This document shows positions 24,216 to 34,200 of a DNA stretch of 64,000 nt, piece after piece. Under the pieces are notes generated by a model, which saw only the letters and a program-made list of their open reading frames with translations, was not told the origin of the DNA and did not search any database. The translations under genes and the position numbers were made by a program. The number at the start of each line of letters is the position of its first letter. The first letter of the stretch is position 1. This DNA is from Zhengella sp020637775. GTDB lineage: Bacteria; Pseudomonadota; Alphaproteobacteria; Rhizobiales; Rhizobiaceae. The stretch is from positions 310,001 to 374,000 of the forward strand of contig NZ_JAWKWO010000004.1 of the NCBI RefSeq assembly GCF_041397485.1, in the 5' to 3' direction.

Positions 24216-25306
24216 AAACGATCACCGTTCATATCGGAAACTACAAGACCGGTTCGACCGCCATCCAGGAATTCATCGGCCACAACCGCAAGCGCTTCCT
24301 TGAAACGGGATATTACGTGCCGCTGGCAGGCTTTGACGGATCGGCCCATCATGAACTGATCTGGTCGCTGCGCGATGAGCCCTTTGCCCGGTCGCGCGAG
24401 GAGGTTTATGCGAGCTTGAATGCCGAGATCGCATCCTGCGGCTATCCCGATATCCTCATCTCCTCGGAAGTGTTCTTCAACGGACTGACCGCGAAGGCCT
24501 TCCGCGATGCACTGGAGGGCGAGTTCAGGCTGCGCATCATCGCTTACCTGCGGCGCCAGGACCATTTCCTGTCTGCTTTCCACCAGCAGATGATCAAGCA
24601 CTGGAACTTCCGCAAGACCGAGAAGCCGACCCTCAAACAGCTTCTCAACGTCAAGGCGGGACATTATGTCGAATCGCTCGACCGCTGGGCAGCCGTGGCC
24701 GGACGCGAGAACATCGTCGTGCGCCCCTATGAAATGCAGCAGCTCGATCAGGGCCTGATCCACGATTTCGTCACCGTGCTGGGCCGCAACCCAGCCGATT
24801 ACGAGGAACTTCCGCGCGAAAAGCGCACCAATGAAACGATCCATGCGGAACTGATCGAGTTCCTGCGCTATGCCAATGCCATCGAGATGAGCAAGGACGA
24901 GCATGAGGCGCTGGTCTCGGCACTGACCCACCTCTCCTCGATCACCAAGTCGACCACCTTCTCGAAACGTTCCATCCTGTCTCCACAGGAGCGGCTGACG
25001 ATCCTGGAGCAGACGGCCGCGGAAAACGAGACGATTGCGCGGACCTATCTGGGCCGCGAGGACGGACGCCTTTTTCACGAGCCCTGGCCGGAACCGGACG
25101 AGGATTGGTCGCCGGTGGAACTGACCCAGGAAGACATCGTGCGCATCGCCGTGGGTTTGTGGCTCGACATCCGCCAGAAATCGGCCGGCCTGGAACGCCT
25201 GGCTGGCAAGGTCACCTCGATCAAGGCCGTGCAGCGCCTGCTGGGTGACCGCTCACGGCTGTTGCGCGAGCGCGGCGAGCTTTACCGCAAGCTGCGCGAC
25301 AAGTAA
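24212..25306 (+). CDS. Sulfotransferase-like protein
   Basis: The product has 364 residues and begins MKTITVHIGNYKTGSTAIQEF, quoted as HIGNYKTGSTAIQEF, which is the 5'-phosphosulfate-binding loop, followed by RIIAYLRRQDHFLSAFHQQM for the 3'-phosphate side. It is a single-domain relative of the preceding gene, without the extension. It lies in tandem with that gene and shares a four-base ATGA overlap, so the two are co-translated. A PAPS-dependent O-sulfotransferase acting on polysaccharide or a glycolipid is the best reading; the acceptor is unknown. Confidence 0.82.
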   Translation: MKTITVHIGNYKTGSTAIQEFIGHNRKRFLETGYYVPLAGFDGSAHHELIWSLRDEPFARSREEVYASLNAEIASCGYPDILISSEVFFNGLTAKAFRDALEGEFRLRIIAYLRRQDHFLSAFHQQMIKHWNFRKTEKPTLKQLLNVKAGHYVESLDRWAAVAGRENIVVRPYEMQQLDQGLIHDFVTVLGRNPADYEELPREKRTNETIHAELIEFLRYANAIEMSKDEHEALVSALTHLSSITKSTTFSKRSILSPQERLTILEQTAAENETIARTYLGREDGRLFHEPWPEPDEDWSPVELTQEDIVRIAVGLWLDIRQKSAGLERLAGKVTSIKAVQRLLGDRSRLLRERGELYRKLRDK

Positions 25307-25344
25307 GGCCCAGGCGCAAGGCGCCTGTGCCAAGGCTGTGAACT

Positions 25345-26415
25345 TCACGCGGGCAAGGCAACAAAACGCCATGCCGCGCCGTCCGAAACGGCGAGCGCGG
25401 GCGCGCCGGCGTGATCCGGCACATAGGCCATGGCACCGGCACCCGCACCGGACGCCGCAGGCAGTCCGGCTTCCGGCGATGGTTCGATTCGCATGGGGCC
25501 AGCGACGTGCAGCAGGCAGGTCGGCTGCGAAACGCCGATGCCCAGGGCGCCTTCGGCGCTCAAGCGCATGCGTTCGGTATTGTTGGTCTGGAATCGCATG
25601 GCAGCATTCTCACGCAGGTTCAGGACAACGGCCTCGGTCGAATCCATCCCGAAATCGAATCCGTTGTTCAGGCAGCCGGCATGGCGCAGGCGAAACGCGA
25701 CATTCTCGTTGACCGTGTCCTCGATCCACATCTCGACGACGCCGGCAAACCCCGCATGCGAAACGTGCAGGGGGCTTCGCGGCGCAGGCGTGCCGATTCC
25801 GACAAAAGCATTGTCGGCATCGGCGGCTATGGCTGTTCGCCAAGCCCCGCCCGCGGCCACCTTGATCGAGAAATCATCATTACCCGCCAGCCCCATTTCC
25901 GCCCGGCCCGAATAGGCGGTCTGAAAAACCAGGCTCGCCGTGTCGCCCGAAGTCTCCTTGTTGACGGACAAGCGGCAGGAACCGGTATCGGAGGTCAGCA
26001 ACGCTGCATCGCTGCGCACCGCGAGCCGGTTGGTGTCATCGGGCGCTGTGTTGATGCCAAGCCGGGGCACTTCATCTGTCGAAAGTGGCGCGAACCCGGT
26101 GCCGTCATGGGCGAGGAAGCGGGCTTCGTCGATGCACCAAGCCAGCCAACCGGCGCGCGGCGCGGCAAAGACCCAGGCCCCGGCGACGAAGGCCGCGACC
26201 TCCCCGTCATGGCCCTCGAATGCACCCGCGCCGCCAGGCGGCACGATATAGCGGTCGCCCTCGGCGGCGGGCAAAGCCGGTTCGCCGAGCGAACGGCTGG
26301 CAACGGCGAGCATGACCAGCGCATCGAGCAGCGCGATTGCCTCGTTATGCGTCACATGCTTTTGCGCCTGGGACGGCTGGATCAGGGGAAGATCGAGACA
26401 GGCTGTGCTTTCCAT
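25345..26415 (-). CDS. DUF2793 protein, phage tail/GTA-like
   Basis: The product has 356 residues. The start at 26415 is decided by AGGAGAA; an in-frame upstream start has none. The first 120 residues match the DUF2793 pattern: LPLIQPSQAQKHVTHNEAI, then LDALVMLAV, DRYIVPPGGAGAFEGHDGEVA and GWLAWCIDEARFLAH. The rest is Gly/Ala/Asn-rich with a fibre-like character (ADADNAFVGIGTPAPRSPLHV, GALGIGVSQPTCLLHV). DUF2793 proteins occur at the ends of alphaproteobacterial prophage and gene transfer agent tail modules. Here it is alone, reading against the polysaccharide genes, with no other phage gene around. Its function is unknown. Confidence 0.85.
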   Translation of the reverse strand: MESTACLDLPLIQPSQAQKHVTHNEAIALLDALVMLAVASRSLGEPALPAAEGDRYIVPPGGAGAFEGHDGEVAAFVAGAWVFAAPRAGWLAWCIDEARFLAHDGTGFAPLSTDEVPRLGINTAPDDTNRLAVRSDAALLTSDTGSCRLSVNKETSGDTASLVFQTAYSGRAEMGLAGNDDFSIKVAAGGAWRTAIAADADNAFVGIGTPAPRSPLHVSHAGFAGVVEMWIEDTVNENVAFRLRHAGCLNNGFDFGMDSTEAVVLNLRENAAMRFQTNNTERMRLSAEGALGIGVSQPTCLLHVAGPMRIEPSPEAGLPAASGAGAGAMAYVPDHAGAPALAVSDGAAWRFVALPA

Positions 26416-26614
26416 GGCGTTCTCCTGCGGGAAAACCCAAAGGATAAAAGCCACGGCGAAGGTGTGGAAAATTTCCTCCTGCTTCCCGGATAACTATCTT
26501 TTCGGGCCTGAATCCGCTATCGGGGATACACGGAAATGCGGCCATCCGTTTTCGTGCCCAAACCCATGAGCGCCCATACTCGGAACCCTTGCCGAGCGTT
26601 GCGAGATATCCAAA

Positions 26615-27988
26615 GTGCCTATCACTGATTTAAAGAAATTGATCGATGAAGAGTACGAAGCAGAAAACTATGACCTTGCTCGAACTCTGATCCGGAAAAC
26701 GCCCGATGATCTGAAAATAGATATCGCATTTCATGTGGAATCAAGTTTAAGGGATGAACGATACGATTCACTGGATCGTGGAAAAATATTCTCCACTTTA
26801 CTGCCTGTATGGCGCTCTGAAAAAATACGAATTTCCGAAGCCAAGCCTGTTAAGCGTGAAACTCTTGCCGATGCATTGGGAACGAATGAGAATGTAACAT
26901 TTTTTCAGCACTCGCCCTCGAATCCACCAAGCGCCCTGCTGAATTTTTCCCAGGAACATTCTCAGCTATCTTCCGGAATACTATACCATGATTACCGCTC
27001 TTACAGGTCTCATCTGAATGGCGATGGCGTTAGGGATAAGAATACTAATGATGTATTCGTAATCAAGAATTGCATTTTTCCGTCTTGTTTTTGGTATCCT
27101 TCAAGACCGAACGCCATACCTTTCACTGAGGATGGCACCTATATCGAACGCTTGTTGACGGGGCAAAAGAATCCACACCTGTTAAATTTTGACTACGCGC
27201 ACAGGGCTGAAATAAAATCTGAAATAGATTGCGTATTTGTAATGCCAGGTGCTTACGGAAATGGTTTTTGGCACTTTATACAAAACTCCTTACCTACATT
27301 GTCTCTTTACAAGAAACTGGAACTTGACTGTCCAATCATCATTCCAAATGTGAATTTTTCAAGATTTCCAGCATTGATGGATGCGCTTGATATGGTGATG
27401 GATTTTTTACGTATATCCAAATCCAGGATCATTTCACCTCAGGATTATGTTCATGTGAAGTCAAATGTGGCTATTGCACCTTCAATCAGTCACCCCAGTA
27501 CTTCAACAGTTCAATTCTGGAATGATGTTTTTGATTTTCATAAGGAAATTAATACTTATCCAGAATTTATCTATCTCAGCCGCAGCGCAAAAGGGCGACG
27601 CTGCATCCTGAATGAGAAAGAGGTGGAGAGCGTTTTCAAGGAGTACGGTTTTTCTGTTTATGACTTCAATGAAATGTCGTTCATGGAGCAGGCATCTGTT
27701 TTCAGAAGCGCGAAGATTATAGCTTCGCCTCATGGTGCTGGACTTGTGCATCTGAATTTTTGCACGGAGAAGCCCACGGTTCTGGAATTCATAACAAAGC
27801 CATGGAACCAATCGTTCTCGAACGGAACCGCCCTTGTTGGGGGAACGTATGTACCATTCATTTCGGATCTATCGAAGCCAATGAGACTTGATGATCCTGA
27901 TGCGAGCTTCTATATAGATATCAAGAAACTGGCCAATGTCGTTGAAACATTGATGATAGATTTTGAAAAGGGGCACAACAATGAATGA
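26615..27988 (+). CDS. GT61/DUF563-type glycosyltransferase, in AT-rich DNA
   Basis: The product has 457 residues, GTG start. The C-terminal third carries the GT61 signature: PEFIYLSRSAKGRRCILNE, VFRSAKIIASPHGAGLVHLNF and PTVLEFITKP. Earlier VFVMPGAYGNGFWHFIQNSLPTL matches the family's nucleophilic-face GxWxHF-type block. Enzymes of this group transfer pentose or other sugars to capsule or exopolysaccharide. Codon use is far richer in A and T than in flanking genes, which points to recent acquisition together with the next gene. No good Shine-Dalgarno precedes the GTG, so the start is uncertain by a few codons. Confidence 0.82.
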   Translation: MPITDLKKLIDEEYEAENYDLARTLIRKTPDDLKIDIAFHVESSLRDERYDSLDRGKIFSTLLPVWRSEKIRISEAKPVKRETLADALGTNENVTFFQHSPSNPPSALLNFSQEHSQLSSGILYHDYRSYRSHLNGDGVRDKNTNDVFVIKNCIFPSCFWYPSRPNAIPFTEDGTYIERLLTGQKNPHLLNFDYAHRAEIKSEIDCVFVMPGAYGNGFWHFIQNSLPTLSLYKKLELDCPIIIPNVNFSRFPALMDALDMVMDFLRISKSRIISPQDYVHVKSNVAIAPSISHPSTSTVQFWNDVFDFHKEINTYPEFIYLSRSAKGRRCILNEKEVESVFKEYGFSVYDFNEMSFMEQASVFRSAKIIASPHGAGLVHLNFCTEKPTVLEFITKPWNQSFSNGTALVGGTYVPFISDLSKPMRLDDPDASFYIDIKKLANVVETLMIDFEKGHNNE

Positions 27989-28159
27989 AGTAGAGGCGCT
28001 TCGCTACTGCAATTCTGATTTATATGGTTCATATTTTTCTTATCTAAATTCCAAATATATTTATTATTTAGCGCTTTCTCAAATCGACATTGAGCTATAT
28101 TAGAATTTTGTGTTAACACCACAAATATAATGGTGAGTCATCGGCAAGGTGCGTAGAAG
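27989..28159. other. AT-rich spacer without a recognisable gene
   Basis: These 171 bases are strongly AT-rich and stop-filled. A run near 28060-28110 could hold a promoter for the methyltransferase gene, but no clear -35/-10 pair was identified. Confidence 0.4.
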
Positions 28160-28837
28160 ATGAAAAGTGCATTCTCATTTAGAAATAATAATTTCTCATT
28201 TTCGCTAAATTCAGCTGAAGATGCTGTACAAAGACCTCTTTCAAACGGTCGTTTCTATGAGCATATTCAATTAGAAAAACATATTAACTTAATTCCGGCC
28301 AGAGCAACTGTCCTTGATGTTGGCGCAAACATCGGGAATCATACGGTATTTTATGGCGCATTCTCGAAAGCGGAAAAGATTTTTCCGTTTGAGCCCAACC
28401 CTTCAACAAACTTGCTCTTGAAGCAAAACGTCATCAACAACGATTTATCCAATGTTGATTTATCATTTTCTCATCTTGGATGCGGTGCTGAGAAAAAGGA
28501 AATGAAAATATCGTTACCCGTCCCGGACAGACCCGGTCGCGCCCGCTTGGTTGACACAAATGAACAACATAGCGATGTCTTGGTTGTTGAAAGCCTTGAT
28601 AATGTTTTTCCCGACCGTGATATCCATTTCGTCAAGATTGACGTTGAATCAATGGAACTGGATGTTCTGTCTGGCGCAAAAAACCTGATTGATAGGTGTC
28701 GGCCAGCAATAGCCATCGAAGTCGATCTGTCAAATATGAATTATTTTAGAATCTGGAGGGAGAAGAATAATTATAGCATAATAGAGTGCTACAGGCCGCA
28801 TAAGGCTAATTGGAATTTTCTACTTGTACCGGCTTGA
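28160..28837 (+). CDS. FkbM-family methyltransferase, in AT-rich DNA
   Basis: The product has 225 residues. The SAM-binding motif I is VLDVGANIGNHTVFYG, followed by KIFPFEPNPSTNLLLKQNV (acidic residue binding the SAM ribose), and the FkbM tail HFVKIDVESMELDVLSGA with RPAIAIEVD. FkbM proteins O-methylate sugars of lipids, antibiotics and surface glycans. The gene shares the AT-rich codon use of the preceding GT61 gene and lies between it and a normal GC-rich WbsX gene, so both probably came in together. It likely caps or modifies the exported polysaccharide. Confidence 0.88.
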   Translation: MKSAFSFRNNNFSFSLNSAEDAVQRPLSNGRFYEHIQLEKHINLIPARATVLDVGANIGNHTVFYGAFSKAEKIFPFEPNPSTNLLLKQNVINNDLSNVDLSFSHLGCGAEKKEMKISLPVPDRPGRARLVDTNEQHSDVLVVESLDNVFPDRDIHFVKIDVESMELDVLSGAKNLIDRCRPAIAIEVDLSNMNYFRIWREKNNYSIIECYRPHKANWNFLLVPA

Positions 28838-28949
28838 TTATTTTTCCCATTCATTCTGGGGGCCGCAATAAGCGAAGACCGAAGCCGGGAAACCAGGGTA
28901 GGACGCGGCAAACGCTCCTCTCGCACCAGGGAAGGCCCGGACGGAACCC

Positions 28950-30293
28950 ATGCCGCGCATGTTCAAACTGACACGAGCCGCCTACCGGAAGCTGCCGGTG
29001 GATCTGCGTCGGTGGTTGGCGGGTAAAGGAATTCCGGATGCGCTGGCGCGGTGGCTCCTCGCTTTCGGCCTCCGGCGCGGATCAGCGGCCGCAAACAGCC
29101 CGCACACCGCTCTGTACCGGTCCATGGTGGAACGCGCCGGGCGCGGGCTTGCCGCCATCGCGCCGGCCTCTCCACCACAGGATGCAACCCCGCCCCCAGG
29201 CACGCAAGGCCCCCGCCTCATCGCCTGGTATCTGCCGCAATATCATCCCACCCCGGACAATGACCGCTTCTGGGGCGAAGGCTTCACCGACTGGCACAAT
29301 GTCGCCAAGGCGGTGCCCCAGTTCGCCGGCCACCAACAGCCCCGCCGCCCTGCGACGCTGGGCTACTATGACCTGCGCCTTGAGGAAACCATGGTGCGCC
29401 AGGTGGAAATGGCCCGCGCCCATGGCCTGACGGCCTTCGCCTTCCACTACTATGCCTTCGGCCACCGGCGCGCGCTGGAAAAACCACTCGACCTGTTCCT
29501 CGCAAACGCCTCCGGCCGGCTCGACATGAATTTCGTGCTGTCCTGGGCGAACGAGAACTGGACGCGTCGCTGGGACGGCAGGGAAACGGCGGTTCTGATT
29601 CGCCAGACGAATGACCCGGAAGCACTGGAGGCGGTTTTTGCGGGCATGCGGCGCTACCTGGCCGATCCGCGCTATCTGCGCGTGGATGGCCGCCCGCTCC
29701 TTATCGTCTACAGGCCTGCGCAGGTGGCAAACCTCTCTGCCACGATGCTCCGGTGGCGCGCCATGGCCGTCGAAGCCGGCCTGGGCGGCCTTTACCTGGT
29801 GGCGACGGATGCCTTTACCCTGGCCGGAGACGAAGCGCATGCCTTCGATGCAGTTTGCCGCTTTCCCCCGCATGGCGCCGCGCTCGACCCGGCCAACCAC
29901 GAGCAATGCATCCTGAATCCGGACTTTCGCGGCACGATCTACCGCTATGGCGACCTGGTGGAACTGGAAAGGCAGCGGCTGGACACCCGCACCGCGCGCG
30001 ACGACGGGCGCGCCTATTTTCCCGGCGTCATGCCCGGCTGGGACAATGAGGCGCGCAGGCCGGGCCGGGGAACGGTCTTTGCCGGCGCCACGCCGAAACT
30101 TTACGCATCGTGGCTGGATCACGCCTTGCGGGCAAGCCAACGCCTGAACCCGCCCGACCGGCAGTTCGTCTTCATAAACGCCTGGAATGAATGGGCTGAA
30201 GGCGCCTATCTGGAGCCTGACATGGACAACGGCTTCGCCTATCTCGCGGCGACCGGCGAGGCTCTTGCCTCGCTTGCCTCGCCCGGCCGCTGA
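28950..30293 (+). CDS. GH99-like/WbsX-family protein
   Basis: The product has 447 residues. After a basic, Ala-rich N-terminal 85 residues it shows the WbsX/GH99-like block: RLIAWYLPQYHPTPDND, FWGEGFTDWHNVAKA, FAFHYYAFGHRRALEKPLD, then NFVLSWANENWTRRWDGRE and at the end FVFINAWNEWAEGAYLEPD. WbsX proteins sit in O-antigen and capsule loci and are annotated as glycosyltransferases or glycan-processing hydrolases; the exact chemistry is unsettled. The ATG at 28950 has only a weak ribosome site. GC content returns to the genomic level here. A second, larger copy of the domain follows at about 31.26-34.96 kb. Confidence 0.87.
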   Translation: MPRMFKLTRAAYRKLPVDLRRWLAGKGIPDALARWLLAFGLRRGSAAANSPHTALYRSMVERAGRGLAAIAPASPPQDATPPPGTQGPRLIAWYLPQYHPTPDNDRFWGEGFTDWHNVAKAVPQFAGHQQPRRPATLGYYDLRLEETMVRQVEMARAHGLTAFAFHYYAFGHRRALEKPLDLFLANASGRLDMNFVLSWANENWTRRWDGRETAVLIRQTNDPEALEAVFAGMRRYLADPRYLRVDGRPLLIVYRPAQVANLSATMLRWRAMAVEAGLGGLYLVATDAFTLAGDEAHAFDAVCRFPPHGAALDPANHEQCILNPDFRGTIYRYGDLVELERQRLDTRTARDDGRAYFPGVMPGWDNEARRPGRGTVFAGATPKLYASWLDHALRASQRLNPPDRQFVFINAWNEWAEGAYLEPDMDNGFAYLAATGEALASLASPGR

Positions 30294-30552
30294 TCACCGC
30301 TGAGGTCGCCCGGTTGCGGACCCCGCAATCGAGATGGGGCCACGGCGTTTCGGCGATGCCTGACAGAGGTGTTCCCGCCCTCTCCACAAGGACCCCGCAA
30401 CCGGAAATGCAACGGGACCGGCACGAACCGGCCCCGCCGCATCTGATTGCCTGCCGGACGCAAGGCACCCGCGGTGTTTCCGCTCTTCGCTGAACCGCTC
30501 GACGTGCCGCGTCATGGTTTCCGGCCGTGCCGGCGCAAAACCGGCATCCGGC
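30294..30552. other. Spacer between the WbsX gene and the small DUF4177-like gene
   Basis: This 259-base GC-rich stretch shows no supported gene. Imperfect inverted repeats around 30405-30440 (ACCGGCACGAACCGGC) could act as a shared terminator for the converging genes, but there is no T-run. Confidence 0.4.
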
Positions 30553-30756
30553 CTAGATGGTCCGCTTGAAGAACAGGATGCCGCCGCGCACACCTGCTTC
30601 GTTTTCCGCCGGAAGCGGGACAACGCTCACAAGCTCCCAGCCGGCCTCGCCGAAACCCTGCAGATCCATTCCATTGAATGGGGTCAGCTTGTACCCCCCG
30701 CCCGTCTCTCCGTCGATATAGCAATAGACCTGCTTGTACTCGAACTGCGCTTTCAT
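30553..30756 (-). CDS. Small DUF4177-like protein
   Basis: The product has 67 residues. It begins MKAQFEYKQVYCYID, and the middle holds DLQGFGEAGWELVSVVPLP, the GxxGWELVsV block of DUF4177-type proteins, ending in GILFFKRTI. GAGGAAA precedes its ATG at good distance. DUF4177 proteins are small cytosolic beta-rich proteins of unknown function. The gene lies alone on the minus strand, tail to tail with the WbsX gene. Nothing in the surroundings gives it a role in polysaccharide synthesis. Confidence 0.78.
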   Translation of the reverse strand: MKAQFEYKQVYCYIDGETGGGYKLTPFNGMDLQGFGEAGWELVSVVPLPAENEAGVRGGILFFKRTI

Positions 30757-31256
30757 TATCAGATTTCCTCAGAATTTCAGAGTTTTGTCCCCTGCCTGGA
30801 CGGCTTCGACCGGTTTGCCGGCACCTGGACCGTCCACCTCTTTCATCCAGGCCACGAACGCGGCAGGACTCCATTTCGCGAACGATGGGCACTGGCAGAC
30901 CGGATTCGCACGGCGGCGAATTGGAGTAAACTTGCCCCTGGCGGCTTTCACGCCCCGCTTTATCACGTTATCTACACCACATGGTGAGTCTTCGAGTAGA
31001 TTCGATGAAGGAACCCGGCGCGGCATGGCATGAACCCGCTCGCGGGCAGCGTCGCTGGTTCGCCGCCGCTCCTGCCTTCTGTATCGAAAACCTCCGATTC
31101 ACACCAATGCCCGGCGCTCCGAATTGACGCCTCACATCCCTTCGTGGCAAAGCTCGAAAAATGATCTTTACAGAGCAGGACGCACCATGAATAGGATCGT
31201 TCTAGTCAAAGAGCCGGACGATTTCAATTGCTGCCTGTCCGTTTGGAAACAGATTG
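30757..31256. other. 500-base stretch without a well-supported gene
   Basis: A minus-strand frame at 30769-31026 (85 codons) ends 12 bases before the DUF4177-like gene and contains FAKWSPAAFVAWMKEVDG, which looks protein-like, but it has no clear start signal and no recognised family. A plus-strand 26-codon frame at 31187-31267 (MNRIVLVKEPDDF...) has AGGA upstream and overlaps the next gene's start; it might be a leader peptide or chance. Otherwise nothing is seen. Confidence 0.4.
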
Positions 31257-34200
31257 ATGATTGTTGATGTTATTTCACTCGCTCGCCACCCTTCCATTGC
31301 TAGAAATTATTTCATAATAAAGAAATTAAGGATTTTCGACAAGGATAATTACTTGCGGAGCTATTCCGACGTGCGCATGAGCGGGCGCGATCCGCTTGCG
31401 CATTTCCTGATGCATGGCCGGCGTGAGGGGCGAATGCCCACCCGGTCTGTCGGGCCGGCGGAATTCATGGAACTGGTGGGTGAACTTGCGGCCCTACCAC
31501 CATCTGAACGCCGCAATTTCAAGGGCTTGGAAGACTATCGCGAGCGCAGGCGGCAGAAATGGTTCGACAACCGTTTCGATCTCGTGGCCGACCGTCAGGA
31601 TGGCCTGACGGACGCAATTCGGGAAAGCAGACGGAAAGACTTTCACATCATCCGCAAAAGCGGTTATTTCGATCATCTCCACTACGCCGAACAGACCGGG
31701 GAAGCGGGCAACGAGGATTTGCACGCCATTGCCCACTACGTGCTGGCCGGTGAACAGGCGGGTTTGAAACCGGCCCGGTGGTTTGATCCGGAAGCCTACC
31801 TGCAAAGCAATCGCGATTGCCGGACATCCGGCCGGAATGCCTTCGCCCATTTCATCGCGGGCCTTGCCGGCGAGGTTTCCGCTGCGCCGGATGGACAGCA
31901 AGACCTTTCGCCCGAGGAACTGGCCAGGACGCCGGCATTCATCGCGGCGCTGAAGGCATTCAGGGTGAGCGACGGCGAGGATGCAAGGCAGATCGCGACG
32001 GAGTGGAAACTGCTGTCGGGCAACACACCCTTTGACCGCGTCTGGTATGCCCGCTCCTATCTGGAGCCGCTGGGCCTGAAGGCCGACCCGGTATTGCACT
32101 ATGTGACGGTCGGCGCTGCCAAGGGCCATCTTCCCAATGCATGGTTCAACGCAGGTGCCTTCACGGATGCCAACCGGAACCGGCCCATGACGTGGCGAAC
32201 GCCCTTTGCCGCCTATGTCGATGCCCATCACCGCTGGCGCGCCGAAGTGCTTGGGGCGGGCGATGATGCCGCCGACCCGGCCTTGCTTCGTTTCGCCGCC
32301 GACATGCTGGCCAACGGCATCTATTCCGAGGACGACTACAAGCGCGCCATTGAGGAGTACCGGCTGATAGCCCGGTCCGCGCTGTTCGACGAGGACCTCT
32401 ATCTCGACCTGAACCGTGACATCACGCGCAGCGCCTGGGGAAGCGGCCTCGGGCACTACGTGGCCAGGGGCGCATCCGAGGGCCGATGGCCGAACCATTG
32501 GTTCAATCCACAGCGTTTCCGCCAGGAAAACCGCGACTTGCCGCGCAATGCCAACGCGCTCATGGGCTTCATCGGCATTCAGGCTGCTGTCACGCGCCAG
32601 CTCGAACACGACCTCGAATCCGCGCTCGACGCGGATGCGCGCGCCTTTCTCTCGCGGCTGTTCCATTCCGGCACGCTCAATCATCAGGCGCTGGAGCAGA
32701 TGGCCGGCGACTACGCCCTGATCCGCAAGAGGCAGGTGTTCGACAGCGCGCTCTACAGGCGCCTGAACACCGATCTGGACCACACGGATTGCCCGCCGCT
32801 GCACCATTTCGTCCTGAAGGGCGGGCGCGAAGGCCGCTGGCCGACGGAATGGTTTGACATCAACGCCTATGTGAAGGCCAATCCGGATCTCGACACCGGC
32901 CGCGTCAATCCGCTTGCCGACTACCTTCGCAAGAACAAGACGATCGAAGCCACGGCGCCAAGCACGGATGACGGCAGGGATCTGCTGGCCGAGTGGAGGC
33001 ACGCCATCGAAGCCAGCGGCCTTTTCGACGCGGATTTCTACGCCCGCCAGATCCACGCGACCGACCCGGATGTGGATTTCATCGATCACTACCTGCGTTT
33101 CGGACGCATCTACGGCTTGCGCCCGCGCAGCGATTTTGATCCGCGTTTCTACCAGACCACCTATTCGGACTGCGTCCAGGCCGGCGTGGAACCTTTCGCC
33201 CACTATGTTTCGGTCGGCATCCACGAAAGGCGCCTGACGGATGCCAGCGGTCCGCCAGCCGACGAGGACACCGGCGCCAATCGCTGGATGAAGCCCGGTG
33301 CCCCGTTGAGGGAGTATGAAGAGGCACGCCCCGTTGCCGCGCCCCCCCGGGTCAGGGCTTTCGCCTGGTACCTGCCGCAATTCCACCCCATCCGGGAAAA
33401 TGACGCATGGTGGGGCAAGGGCTTCACCGAATGGACCAATGTCGGCAAGGCCATGCCGCTTTTTCCCGCGCATGTGCAGCCGCGCGTGCCCGCCGACCTC
33501 GGCTATTACGACCTGCGCATCGCCGATGTGATGGCCGAGCAGGCGGCGCTTGCCAGACGCTTCGGCTTTGAGGGGTTCGCTGTCTACTACTACTGGTTCG
33601 CCGGCCACAGGCTTCTGGAACGGCCGGTCGACAACCTGCTGGAACGGCCTGACATCGATTTTCCCTTCTTCCTCTGCTGGGCGAACGAGAACTGGACACG
33701 CCGGTGGGATGGCGCGGAAAACGAAGTGCTCATGAAGCAGGAGCATTCGTCGGAAGACGATCTGGCGATGATTGCCGACATCGCCCGCTACATGCAGGAT
33801 CCGCGCTATGTCCGGATCGGCGGCAAGCCGCTCTTCGTTGTCTACCGCCCCGGTTTGCTTCCCGAGGTCAGCCGCACCCTTGCGCGCTGGCGTGCCCATT
33901 GCCGCGAGGCCGGAATCGGCGAGATCGTGATCGGCGCCGTGGTGTCCTTCGGCTACTCGTCAGCGGCGGCCGACGGTTTCGATCTGGAAATCGAGTTCCC
34001 GCCGCACAACCTGACCAAACTGCGGCAGGTCACCTCGGATGTCATGAGCGATGCCAAGGGCTTTTCCGGCCATGTCTTTGACTATGACAGCTATGTCGAG
34101 GAGGCGGCAAAGCCCGGCCGCGACGGAACCTGCCCGCAGATCCGCGGGATCATGCCCCAATGGGACAACACCGCCAGGCGGGGCCAGCGGGCGACGATCT

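Noticed and set aside
25245..26569. Plus-strand frames across the DUF2793 region
   Set aside because: The minus strand holds the clear DUF2793 start motif and a good ribosome site.
30405..30440. Rho-independent terminator after the WbsX gene
   Set aside because: The inverted repeat is imperfect and no T-run follows, so it is reported only as a weak possibility in the spacer entry.
30514..30987. Plus-strand 157-codon frame
   Set aside because: It overlaps the DUF4177-like gene on the opposite strand, which has a ribosome site and a family motif.
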